Source: Klebsormidium nitens (taxonomy: Eukaryota > Streptophyta > Klebsormidiophyceae > Klebsormidiales > Klebsormidiaceae). Taken from it: 32,151 nucleotides of DNA. Below the pieces are notes generated by a model. It did no database searches. It saw only the letters and a program-made list of their open reading frames with translations, and was not told where the DNA came from. The stretch is from contig DF237745.1 of NCBI GenBank assembly GCA_000708835.1, forward strand, positions 1 through 32,151. Reading direction: 5' to 3'. Position numbers and translations under genes: made by a program. Shown in pieces: positions 1-11,055 of the stretch (position 1 is its first letter; the number at the start of each line of letters is the position of its first letter).

Positions 1-28
1 GGGTTTGAGCGGTTAGACTTAACCATAG

Positions 29-2807
29 CCCAAACGTCACAGAAACGTTGTGTCTGGTCAAAGAGGGGGGCTAGGAGCGCATAAGTACTCCGAGATTCAC
101 ATCCAGAATGCTCAGATGATGTTCCTGTCAAGCGAAAGGCTTGTCAAGGCACTTGCAGACGGCAACGGGGACAAGCTCTGGCACCTGTTCAAAGACCAAG
201 CCGCAAGCCCCCAGTCTCAACAGGACCTGCTCACCTGTCGGGAATTGGGCGATCGCCTTACAGCGCTTTTCGTCAACATCATCATCCTGCACGTGCCCCG
301 ACCTCCCCAGCAACAGCCTTTGCAGAGGAATTACCTGAGGAGTTTTGAGCCGCTTAAGCCAAGGAGTAGAAAAGCGAAAGACCTAGAGAAGATAAGAGCA
401 AAGAAGACGCTTATAGTCATGAAAAGGCTGTTAGAAGCGGAGAGGCAAGGGCGGTCGCTTGGCACGAACCTAACTGTAACAACTCCAATCTCTTTGGCCC
501 TGTTTGATGCCGCGGGCGATATGCGTAAAGGGTCAAAAAGCGATTTTAACAGGTTTCTTGTCGAGAACGAATTTCCACAAACGCTCTCCAACCGCTACCC
601 CGCGACAACCTGCTGGATCCTAGAGGGCATGTTCATGATCAACTCAGTGCCGCTCGCAAACTGTGTCTACCTCAAGGACTATGTGTACCAGCTTGTGGGC
701 AGGTGGATTAAGTGGAGGCTCCAAGGTAAGGACTCACGACTGTACTCCTTCAGGTCATCTTGAAGGGTTTGTACTCTAAAAGTGTACCACACAGTACGGT
801 GTAAAACAGGGACAACCAAAACAATACCGACCAAAACGGACCGAATGAAGACTAATCTAGATCTATGATATCTCTGAAGGAAACGGTTAACCATTGTAAC
901 TTGCTAGAGCATCTTACGTCGACTGTACTTCTTTGAGGTGCTTCTATTGACTTGGTACAACCGAAGGGGCCCAGACGCTTGCTTTGCCTAGTTCGACCGG
1001 CCTAATCTGGTATTTGACCTGCGAAGAATGTAAAGCGGCAATCAAAAGCTCGAGAAAGCACCGAACAGACTAGCTTACTCATTACCTTCTCAGGTCCCCT
1101 GGTGAACCGGGTGGAGGTGGTCTTTGACGATCGACGGCACTCGACCGGGATGAAGAGCTTCCTGCAGGCCAAAAGGGCCGAGTCAGCGGGAGGCTCCGAC
1201 GACTCCACCACCAACCTCACTGCCGAGTCCCCCGTCCCCCATACCAACAAGGCGTGGGGCAGCTTCTTGCCAGCGCAAAACTGAAGCGCCAGCTGATCAA
1301 CATCGTAAGCGACATCCTGCCGGGGCTGGTCACACCTCTCCTTCGGGAAGGGCAGACTTGTCTGCTCGCTGGCGGTTTCGACGGCGGGCAGTTTGAGAAC
1401 AAGGCGTGCGTCATCACTCGTGTCAACGGCGAAGTTGCGGTAAGCGTGGGGGACGAGTACCTAAGCAATCACGCCGAGGCGGACACCCGAGTCTGGCTGC
1501 ATGCGCATAAGTGTCCGGAAGACACCATTGTCGTCTATTCCCCCGATTCGGACGTCCTAATGGTGGGCCTGCTCACCTTCGAGCGGTGGAGTGCGCAGCG
1601 CTTGGAGAGGCCGGGTAGCAGGCAGGTGTACGTCCTGTCCAGATCAGCCGGTCGCGAGGTGAAGAAGCGAACGAGCCGGGTATTGTCGACGTCAACCAGC
1701 TGGTCGGGGCCATCCAGGGTCATCCCCATCTCCAGTCCATCGAAGCTGCACAGCGAGTGAGAAGCCTGGTTAGTCTGTTTGTCCTCACCGGATGCGACTT
1801 TGTCTCCTTCTTTAGCGGCATTAGCAAGCGCACGTTCCTCAAAAACTTCTACCAGGAAGCGCATTTTGTGAGCGGGCTGGCAGGCTGCACTTTAGCAGAT
1901 TGGGAAGAGATGACAACTCGACCTCCGGGGGATGCACGATCTGGGGGGGAATTGGCTGGGGAGCCGGCGAAGGCGCACGGAGTTTCGGGTGCGGCGGCAG
2001 AAGAGTTAGGAGGTGCATATGGGGCGTTTTTGAGGATGGTGGGAGTTGCTTACTTCTTGAGATACAGAGCCAGGCTGGTCGAAGAAACGGCTCCTCGCTC
2101 GTTCTCAACCTTGACCGGGGGCGCCGACTCACGCGACGCTGCTGCAGTGGAGAGATGGCTAGAAGCAGTTCGGGACTGGACGTGGACGGCATCTGCAGGG
2201 GAGGAAGGGAATGTGCCGTCAGCTGGGGCCCTCTTGTTCCACTTCCTGAGGGGTGTGCTGGTCCTAAAAATCTGGGACTCGGCATGCACGGGCTGGATGA
2301 GCGTCCCCGCAGTAGGGGAATTTGGCTACAAGCGCGATGCGAGCACGGGGCAGCTGGGGGGCCTTGAATGCTGCCGCTGTGGGCGACCGAGAAACAGGGA
2401 CTGCGGTTGGGGGCGGAAATGGCTCACCGACGAGCTCTGGCGTGGAGAGTGGCGTCAATGCCGGAGTGGGGGGAGGGGACTGGACACCGTCCGGTCCTCC
2501 CCAAGGAAGCAGCGTATCGACCGACGGTCCTGGAGAGACGGAGAGGGGAACCCCAAGTGCTGGTCCCAGCGGGGGCGTCGTTGCAAGCCAAAGTTTCGAG
2601 GGGGGGGGGTGGGAGCCTGCAAGCGCACGGGGCATCTTTGGTGAAGCGCTCTCGGACAGTGAATCTGACGATGGTTGGTCGGACGACGATGACGACGACG
2701 ATGAGGAAGCGGACATTGAGGAGGATATGGGCCTTGGGGTGGGGGAGGCTTTCACGGACGAAGAGCCTGAGCTCGAGCAAGAGGGCCAAACTGGGGTGAC
2801 TGACTGA
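29..2807 (+). pseudogene. Decayed PIN/FEN1-like nuclease gene (mobile-element-associated type), 5' end outside window
   Basis: I read this as the remnant of a FEN1/XPG-like nuclease-fold protein of the kind found in many repetitive, transposon-linked genes. The frame opens after a TAG at 26-28. That TAG looks like a 3' splice site preceded by a branch-like CTTAAC, so an earlier exon probably lies outside the window. Exon 29-725 carries 'CWILEGMF'. A clean intron (726 GT to 1093 AG) joins in frame to 'RVEVVFDDRRHSTG'. An XPG-I-like core follows, 'HAEADTRVWLHAHK' and 'VVYSPDSDVLMVGL', then a helix-hairpin-helix 'LTGCDFVSFFSGISKRTF' near 1787-1840. The tail is G/S-rich and then acidic (SDSESDDGWSDDDDDDDEE) and stops at 2807. 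Three single-base frame changes, near 1255, 1655 and 2350, are needed to link these blocks, so it is called broken. Family assignment rests on motif order only. It could also be an active gene with assembly errors in base runs. Confidence 0.6.
726..1093 (+). other. Intron in the PIN/FEN1-like pseudogene
   Basis: The donor CAAG|GTAAGG at 726 and the acceptor CTTCTCAG at 1086-1093 flank a stretch with stops in all useful frames. Splicing joins a phase-1 exon end to a phase-2 remainder and continues the protein from 'KWRLQG' into 'PLVNRVEVVF', the expected order for this family. The intron shows that the gene was once processed as a normal spliced transcript. Confidence 0.6.
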
Positions 2808-3089
2808 GAGGCACCACCCGGGGGTGAGAAGCCTGTACTTCTCTAGCACCAAGTTACACAATAGGACTTCAATGGTCTTCCATTGAAGCATCACCCCGTC
2901 CCAAGTCCTTCACTGCTTGCATCCTTTCCTTTTATTTGCAATCTCCAAATAGCCATACCTACTTGGAACTGCAAAGACTGTTGCGAGAAGACCTGGAGGC
3001 TGGCTGATTGAGTTTACAGATGCTCTGCACATCAGCGCTGACTTACCTCACATCGTATCTGCAGTGCGCCAAGAGCGCTTCGCGCCCCT

Positions 3090-3810
3090 AGGCAGTGCCT
3101 CCCCCGTACACCATCCCCCTCTTTTCAGGTAGGCGCTCAAGTAGCACCCAGGCTGCGCTCGCTTGAGACCTTGCCAAGGCTGTGCGCGCTTCGAACCTGC
3201 CTAAGTGCCATTTCCCTTCGTCTCTGAGCGCCCCTGCTCCTTTGCAAAACATGCGCGCGCCCTGGGCCATGGCTCAAGGTCATACCCTCACTGGCCAACA
3301 CCCCTCGTGCACGTTGTGTGTCCCTGCCCCTGGCCCAAGCTGGGCCGCCTGACCCTTGCCTGAGCCTTGCATGTCCTCTTGAATGCACTGCTGGCGTGCT
3401 TATTGCTTGCCGCCCCCAACACTTGCAGGCGCGCTGAGCTCTGCTGCCCCCCATCCCCTCTGTCATAGTACAACCAGGTGCAAGGCGCCCCCACTTTCGA
3501 ACTTTCGAAGGCCCCGCGCTCGCGATCACCTCCCCTGTTTACCGCGGGGCCACTGCGCGCTGGGCGCTTGCCGCCCCTGCCAGCAACACTTGCTGCTGCC
3601 GTGGGCCCTGCCTGGTGCAAACTCCCCCCTGGCGGCGAAGGCCCCGGCGTGCTCAGCGCCTGCCGCCCCTGCTTTGTCACTTGCTGGCGCCGTGCGCCCT
3701 GCCTGGCCCCCAGTCGGGCCTGTGTACAGCATGCCTCCGCGCGCAGCCACACCTTTTCCAGGCTGTAGCGCACGCTGGGTGCTTGGCGGTCCTGGCGGTT
3801 GAACCGCTGG
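3090..3810. repeat. GC-rich degenerate minisatellite-like tract
   Basis: This gene-less stretch is unusually rich in C and G and is made of diverged copies of a motif around 'TTGCCGCCCCTGC..CACTTGCTG..GCCGTG.GCCCTGCCTGG'. Two clear copies start at 3564 and 3656, an offset of 92 bases, and differ at roughly one base in five. A weaker copy lies near 3395-3430. Open frames on both strands here are long only because stops are rare in such GC-rich sequence. Their translations are proline-, alanine- and cysteine-rich with no recognisable domain. Confidence 0.5.
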
Positions 3811-3899
3811 GGACGCCCACCTCCTGATTCTGCACAGGTTGACATTAAGGTAAGATATTCACTTTGTCTCATCAAAATGTTCAAAAGTCAATGCCTTCT

Positions 3900-5118
3900 T
3901 CATCCGGGGGTTGTACTATTGTCGCAACGCTTGTGATCAACGATCGCGCTTTTGCTCTTCTGCCCCTCAAATCTGTACGTCATAGCGGCAGCTGAACACT
4001 CGCATTTGCGAGCTAGCGGGCCATCATGCAGCAGCGGCTGAATGTCTGGGGCATTGCATCGAAACTCAGAGGGGCACCAAGGTGAGAAGTGATGGGTCAA
4101 GACCTTAAAACCATATGATTAGAAGCCTTCAAGGATACAGGGTCACTACACGAATCAATATTGCATCGCCAGTTGCGTGTGTGGCCCCTTCTCTGAAACT
4201 GGTGCGCAGATTATGGGTCAGATGCTCACCTCTTTTTTTATGCATGTTGCTGGCAGGGGGAGGTCTGGCTGCCGGTGCTTTGATGGCCAGTGTGACCAGC
4301 CCATCCACAGCGGCACGGTGCCTTGCTGCTAAATATCGAAGCAGCAGCAAGAACTCCACCTGCGCAGTGAGCAAGACAGTTTGTTTTTGCTTCTTAGCCC
4401 ATGATTAGAGCTTGAGCTTGATGAGCATTGTGTCTGGCTTTGTTGAATTACAATCGTAATCCACATTCACTTCTCCTGCCCGGCCAGACTTTTGCCCGCC
4501 AAATTTTATAGAAATGCTAGAAGTGGGTCTTTTCAACATGAGTTTGTGTTGCGAATCCTCATATGGATTCTCAGAACTATCACAGTAAAACAAGTTGCGG
4601 TCAATGTGGATGTTGAGCTGAATGCTGCCACTGCGATTGCTGCAATTTCATAAGCTTTGTCCAGGCCTTGGACAATGCAGAACAGGATGCAGGACTTCAA
4701 GCAACATGTTCTGACAGAGGTTATACCTTCGTTCTTAAGACAAGGTGATTTTACTGGATTCAAATGTAAGGCATCAGGCGCGTTGGTACAACTGCAAAAA
4801 TGAAAATGCACTTTCTGCTCTGCAGGTAGCTTATTGTCTGGCTTATAGCAAACCACTGCAATTGACCTGAACCAGGCACTAGAAGACACTAGGCTTCCGA
4901 GCAACCCGTAGATTTTGTACAGGATGTTGCCAGTCCATTGAATGCTCACCGTAGGTTGTCCCCCCCGAGTGCCACCTTCGGATGCCCACAATGAGTGCAG
5001 GCATGCATCCCTGCATAGTGTCTTGCATTTCCAGTTGCACCGAAAGCAATCGGACGATGCCACAATGATATGTGCGCCCCCAATACTCAAATGGTCTATG
5101 AGGCACTGAGAATGCCAT
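3900..5118 (-). CDS. Unrecognised candidate gene on the minus strand, several possible exons
   Basis: I do not recognise this protein. Four coding-looking blocks lie on the minus strand. (a) An ATG at 5118 opens a 169-base exon (MAFSVPHRPFEYWG...) ending at 4950 before a consensus GTGAGC donor. (b) An open frame from about 4640 to a stop at 4405 includes 'LNIHIDRNLFYCDSSENPYE' and 'SIKFGGQKSGRAGEV'. (c) Block 4359-4230 is bounded by TGCGCAG and GTGAGC and reads 'VEFLLLLRYLAARHRAAVDG'. (d) Block 4045-3900 has a CCCCAG acceptor and a frame that fits block (c), ending '...FEGQKSKSAIV...' and a stop. Blocks (b) and (d) share the pattern F-x-GQKS followed by CxNST-x-P or CDNSTTP, which suggests a duplicated tail or a repeat. 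The exon linkage is not established. It could be one gene, two fragments or non-coding repeats. Confidence 0.3.
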
Positions 5119-5339
5119 GAAATTTCACCACATTTCTCATGGCCGCTGCGCTCTATCGACTTGCAGCCAGAACATGTCCTTGCGGTTTGAGGTAGCTACG
5201 GGGGCCCTCTTAGGGTTGGCACCCTTACTTACATCAAAATGGCGTCTACAGCCTCCCTGTCAGTTGTGGAATGTCCCAAGGTTTCTGATCTGTTGCTGTC
5301 AAGAGCAGCCATTCGGACACCGTCTTAGAATCTTGTGCC

Positions 5340-5370
5340 GATTCGGACATGTTCCAACAGCGTCCGAATC
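5340..5370. repeat. Perfect 9-bp inverted repeat with 13-base loop
   Basis: The arms GATTCGGAC (5340-5348) and GTCCGAATC (5362-5370) are exact reverse complements around a 13-base spacer. A third copy of the core, ATTCGGAC, occurs at 5311-5318 in direct orientation. The cluster lies about 200 bases upstream of the transaldolase start, so it could be a regulatory or transcript hairpin. The role is unknown. Confidence 0.5.
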
Positions 5371-5562
5371 TTTTGAGCCACTATAGGCGATGACGTGTCA
5401 CACATGGCTGAATCAACCAATGCGGGATACAGATGCCTGTTTCTGAGATTCGGCGTTCCGCGTGAGAGTCTACACTCTAAGATTAGAGACTAGAGTGCAA
5501 CGCAGCAAAACTTGATGCTTTCTGCAGGGTGATCCAAGCGTGTTCATTGTGTTCCTCGCGCC

Positions 5563-8500
5563 ATGGCTGCCTCGTCGATCGCCTCTCCTGTCGCCCAGCT
5601 TGTCCCTGTCGCTGCTTATCGCAAAGCCTCCGCCTCAGCTGCATCAAGAGACTCTCACTGGTTGTGCCCAACATTGTCGCTGCCACAATGCCTCGGCGCA
5701 TTGGGCGGGCAGTCCGCCTTCCTGTCCGGTCCGATCCTTTCCAGGAAGGGGGAGTCCCAGCGGCAGTGCTTCTCCCGAGGCTTGCAGGTGCGGTGCGCAA
5801 AGGCTGCCACATCCGGCAATGTGGCTGAAGATATCAAGCAGCACACGCGCCTGCATGACCTGTACAACCAGCAGGGGCAGAGCCCATGGCTGGACAATCT
5901 CACCAGGTACAGAAATTCCCCCAGCTCTTGGCCAGGTTCTTTGTCACTGGGCTAGATCTCTATGAAAGCACAGCAGCATTCTAGTTCATGCAGTGTTTTG
6001 TGGGGGCTCATGTGCCGGTGTTGGACCAAGTCCCACCATTCTTTTCCTATCTTTGTCCTGCTCCCCTTATCGGTTCGCGAAGTGCCAAGACAATTGCCAG
6101 CGGCTTGCATGTAAAGGAGAATTAGGTTGTCAATGTTCTTCTACCCCCAGATCATCTGCTCAATTGACCATGCGGAGTGAGCTGGCACTGTGATGATATT
6201 TGACGTAAACATTGTGGTCAGCTTGAAGCATATGCGGCTGCCGCACAGGCCCAGAATTGTATACCTGCGATCAAGCGTTGGGCATGCTCGGCTGCAGGGA
6301 CGACCTCCAGGACGGCAAGCTGCAGGAGTGGGTGGACAAGGGCATCAGGTGGGGGCACACCCAGCCACAAGCCCGCACACCCTCTATGTAGCACCAACTC
6401 ACTACGACCCCGCTTGTATTGCTTGCACAGGCCTGTTTACATCTGCTTTGCAGAACTTCACAGCATTGCGGTATTTGGACTCCCTTATGTGTGAAAAAGT
6501 CCTGGCTGCACTGGGCTTCCTCCATGTGATCCTTCCTCTGGCGACGCCCCTATCCGACATGCGGGCGGTGTGTGATGTGTGCAGGGGTGTGACGGACAAC
6601 CCGAGCATCTTTGAGAAAGCAGTGATGCACTCGGATCGCTACGATGGTCAGTACCGGGAGCTCATTGCAGCGGGAAAGACTGTGGAGCAGAGCTACTGGG
6701 AGCTGCAGATCACAGACATCAACGACGCGCTTGAGGTGAGCGCCCACGTAATGGACCAACGCTGTGCACAAGGTGTTCGGAAGTCGGGCGCCATAAGTCA
6801 GCCTCTGCGCTTCGTGTAAGAGTGCAGTCAAAACCACAATAGCAGGCTTCGGTTTCCATTGACCCCTTGAAGGGGGCCTATGTGTCGAATGACATCTTTC
6901 AGAGCGCTCTTGTGACTTACACATGGGGCGTCACATAGTCGCGTTTGCACTCAGGTGCTGTGGCCTGTGTATGCGGCCAGCCATGGGGAGGACGGCTACA
7001 TCAGCATCGAGGTGTCCCCTGAGGTGGCCCTTGACACGCAGCGTACCATTGACTCCGCACGCTACCTGCACGGCAGGTCAGCTCACCGCTTGTTGTTTAG
7101 AAGACGAAAATGCCAGGCTTGAGTGTCTAAGAAGTATAAAACACATGTTTCAGGATGATCTTGGGTCTTTGTTTCCTGCAAACTGACGTTGACTGTACTT
7201 AACCTGGTGGGTTTCGCCCCCCTTCGACGGGATTGTGACCTTTAAAAAATCACAGGTGTTCGGTGGTGCTTAGTTGTTCTGCTGACGGCTCCTGACATTC
7301 TGCTGGGCGCAGGATCAACAAGCCGAACCTGATGATCAAGATCCCGGCCACCAAGGAGGGCGTCCCCGCCATCCAGCGCATGATCGCGGAAGGCCGGAAC
7401 GTGAACGTTACAGTAGGTTCCGATCAAACGCTGATGCTCCACTCCTTTGATCTGCCAGTTCCTTGCGTCCCCTGCGTGAGCTGGCTTATAGGCACCATTT
7501 GATGTGGCCCAATGAACCGGCTAAACCGCCTCATACACGATTTGCAACCTCACAGATTATGCATCCTGGAGGAAGGCTGCAATCAGGAACGGCGGGACGC
7601 GAGTCCTCCCTTATACTTCCGAGCACTTCCTCAATCGGAGTCTCTTGTCCATGTCTCCGGCCTTTCCTCTCCTCTCATCGCGCTGACGCCTGCCTGGCGT
7701 GCTTGCAGCTCATCTTTTCGCTGACGCGGTACGAGGCGGTGATTGACGCGTACCTGGCGGGCCTGGAGGAGGCTGCTGAGCAGCTATCAGCCGAGAAAGT
7801 AGCGGCCATCTCCAGCGTTGCGTCCTTCTTCGTCAGGTGCAACATTCTCCCCTCCCCTAGCAGAAACTTTTTGGCGGGACACGCAAGGTCGTCTGATTGC
7901 CCCCCACTGGGGCAACCGTTTGAAGACTGTATCCACGTGTTTCAAGGCCCAGGACTGGAGGGCTGCAACTTTTTACGTTTGTCAGTGGTCCTTTTTGAGG
8001 ACGGCGCTTGGTAAGAAGGGCATGGCTTCTGTGTGCCCCAGCCAATGTAAACGTTGCTTGGTCGAGGGTTGCAAAATCTGCAGTAAAACGAGCACGTTCC
8101 TTAACTTTCATGTCTATCATTCTTTTCATCATCTGCTCGTGGTCGTGTGTCGCTGAAAGCACCATTTCCCCGAGTTGATTGGAGTTGCGCCTTTAGAACT
8201 GTCCTGCTTGGAGGCCCGCTGATGCTGACGTGGCGGTGTTGTGTGCAGCCGCGTGGACACGGAGGTGGATAAGCGGCTGGACGCGATCGGCACGCCCGAG
8301 GCGCAGGCGCTCAAGGGGAAGGCCGCCGTCGCGCAGGCCAAGCTCGCGTACGAACTTGCGCAAAAGTGAGCGGGCTCTTCGGCACCACTTGCGCCTCCTT
8401 CACTTCGACACAGTCTCGCAGCATCCGCCGCGGGGTTTTGCGGCAAAGGAAGGTGATATCGTGCGGCGATCCGACAAGCTCCTCTAGCTTAAGTCATGGC

Positions 8501-9994
8501 GGTCAACACATAGCGAGTGACCTTACAAAGCACTGTACGCTTCACGAGCAGGTGTTTGCGTTTCGTTGGTTTGGCCTCTGGCAACTCGTCCGAGAAGGCG
8601 CATTTTACTTCAGTCAGAACTTGTTGACAGGCGACGCGTGGGTCGAGACACAGCGTGACCCTGTAAGTCACTTTAGATTGAAATCTCATCGGCGAGGTTT
8701 GGCAGACATGCTTTTGCCCCCTGCAGAAATCCCAGTCGAAATCGAGAAGCGGTAAATAGAGGTACTGAAGGACCGCGCCACATACAAAGTCCTCAGCAGT
8801 GAAACGAAACGACACGTCTCTGCTACAATACCAACTACACAGGATTTCACATGCTCGGAACCACTCAAAGCCGACCGTTCATCAAAAGGGGGTCTGCGTC
8901 TCAAAGGCCAGATGGGCTTGTATCTCAAGACGTCAAGCTGCGGTATCGCATACACTTGTGCAGTCTTTCCGTCCTCCTGGGCAACAAGAGGATGGTACCC
9001 CATTTCATCGCCAGTCCGCGAAGTTGAGGTGTGACAGCCCAAGTCCGTTGCTGCTTCTTAAACCACCCCCCTTTTCCTGCTGTGCAGCAAGTTCAGCGGC
9101 CCGCGGTGGCAGGGGCTGGCGACGCGCGCGAGCGCCAAGATGCAGCGGCCGCTGTGGGCGAGCACGGGGACCAAGAACGCCGCGTACCCGGACACGCTGT
9201 ACGTGGACCAGCTCATCGGGCCCGCCACCGTCAACACCATGCCCGAGAAAACCATCCAGGTGGGGCACGCCGGGCAGGCCACGTGGCGCCCCCGGGCACT
9301 CTGCGACTGCGGTCGCTCGCGATCTTCGTGGGCTGCGCCCAATTGACATCTGCAGCAGTATCGGTTGCCACGAAGGGACTGCCAAGACAACAGGCGCGCC
9401 TGCTCGGAGGTTCTCCGATTGCTTTGGAAGAGTGCTCTGGTTTTACACGTACCTCGACATCCGTGGTGTAGGTTTTGGGGGTTTTAGGATTTTAGGGAGT
9501 CACGACGGATGGACTCGTGCTGTGTGCAGGCGTTCATGGACCACGGCAGTGTGGCCCGCACTGTGGACCAGGAACTGGACGACGCGCACGCCACCATGCG
9601 AAAGCTCAAAGAGGTGACTCCTGCCGACCCTCACCATGACGACCACCGCTCGGGGCTGCGGCCTGCCTCTTATCGTGTTGTATCCATGTTTCGCATGAAA
9701 CCTCGTTTTCGAAGAAGTCGCACTCAAGCCGTTGTTCGTCGCAATCCGTTGGAATCAAAGTTGCGCATGTGTCTTCATTGCGGGCCGTTACGGCTATTGT
9801 CGCTCTCTAAATGGTGACTTTCGTGAAGCGAGGCTGACAAGTCCGCTCCGCGGCGCTTCTGTGCCCAGATCGGCATCGACATGGAGGACGTGGCGACGAC
9901 GCTGGAGAAGGCGGGCCTGGACTCCTTCGGGCAGTCGTTCTCGTCGCTGATGGACAGCCTGACCAAGAAGTCGGAGCAGCTCACGCCCGCCTAG
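5563..9994 (+). CDS. TAL: Transaldolase, plastid-type, ten exons
   Basis: Transaldolase transfers a dihydroxyacetone unit between sugar phosphates in the non-oxidative pentose phosphate pathway. Exons: 5563-5906, 6298-6348, 6585-6735, 6955-7076, 7313-7412, 7709-7836, 8249-8365, 9088-9259, 9530-9613, 9869-9994. All introns are GT-AG, phases agree throughout, and the product is 464 residues, near the usual size of plant plastid forms. Residues 1 to about 80 are rich in S, A and R and read as a transit peptide. The mature part begins near '[19 protein letters not shown]'. Family landmarks follow: '[12 protein letters not shown]' (about 133-144), Glu201 in 'YISIEVSPE', the Schiff-base Lys232 in '[12 protein letters not shown]', '[11 protein letters not shown]', and a helical C-terminus. 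The ATG is at the head of the leader. Plastid location is inferred from the leader only. Confidence 0.93.
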
Positions 9995-11055
9995 GCGCAC
10001 GCCGGCACCCGGGGGAGCGGGGAATCGGGTGTGCACCCACCAGGAGGGACGCGGAGAGAGATCATGCATCAGGAGCGGACCGGAGGAGCCCCTCGGCTTG
10101 CCAACCCAATGATGATGTAACAATACAGTGAACGCTTAGGGCCAGATGTCAAATATAGGTGTAAGCATATGGTGCATGCCAGGCTGTACAATATTACGCA
10201 CGCTTTCAATGGAAAAAAAAGGACGCTTTGCAGGATATCCTTGTACAAGTAAGTCGGAGGTTCCGCCCAAATCCCTGTGAAAACCAAGCTGGAAAAGTTT
10301 TGTTCCGAAGGATACGTCGTTTGATCGAGGGACGTGTAGCTGCTCATGCATGCTTGGTCGCGTACGATTTTATTCAAGTCAGAGCAATGAAAGTACGTTT
10401 CTGGCTGACAATCTATTCACCTGGCAAGCCGGGTTGGGCATAATCGTCCGTGAGTCGGTAGTACAGCGCACTCCTCAAATAGTTCTTTGGCGATGTAGGG
10501 ACGTAAACTGTCATCTGTACGCCATGCGCGCTGGCGGCAGCATGCGTGCTGCAGCGGCCCGAGCCTGTGTACACTCGAAGTTGAGCATGCAGGAGTAAAT
10601 AGTTGTACCGACTCATTGAATGCTTATCACTTAGTGTGCAAAAGTAAGTTGAGAAGCATGGTCGAATGGCATACTACCACGCGCACGATGTTGTGCGGTC
10701 GCGCGGCGCGCAACCGCAGCCAGAATGTCTGCCATGGCCAGCTAGATTCATGAACGAGTACGGTGGACACTGAGCGCGGTGGTGCACACATGACCGTACG
10801 TATATTTGATCGCTATGCTAGCTAGCTGTGGGAGTCGCGATCGGATCCATGAAATTATGATTCTTCTGCACTTGGCCGGGCGCTGACTCATTGTAGAATT
10901 GGTTGTATTGTAGTCGTACTGCATGAGACTCCTGCATGAAAATCAAATCAAGTACGACTACGCAGATTCAAACGAGCTTTTTGAACCAAAATTTCCAGGG
11001 TTGCACGTTTACTTCGATCACGTTCTCACACCTAAGGCAATGTCTGTACACCTTT
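9995..11055. other. Intergenic region between convergent transaldolase and GH3 genes
   Basis: No gene is supported here. It should hold the 3' untranslated regions of both convergent neighbours. A TGTAA element at 10116-10120, about 120 bases after the transaldolase stop, resembles the polyadenylation signal used in green algae. It is a weak call because the motif is short. The open frames present are short, lack good start codons and show no family signature. Confidence 0.4.

Noticed and set aside
3180-3200. TTCGAA-containing segment resembling a tRNA T-arm
   Set aside because: The flanking bases do not pair as a T-stem and no acceptor or anticodon arm fits. No tRNA was found elsewhere.
3288-3884. 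198-codon minus-strand open frame and several plus-strand frames
   Set aside because: They lie in the GC-rich repeat tract where stops are rare. Their composition follows the repeat, and overlapping frames on both strands look equally good.
4115-4408. Plus-strand 97-codon frame
   Set aside because: It overlaps a minus-strand block that has proper splice sites, and the plus frame shows no family pattern.
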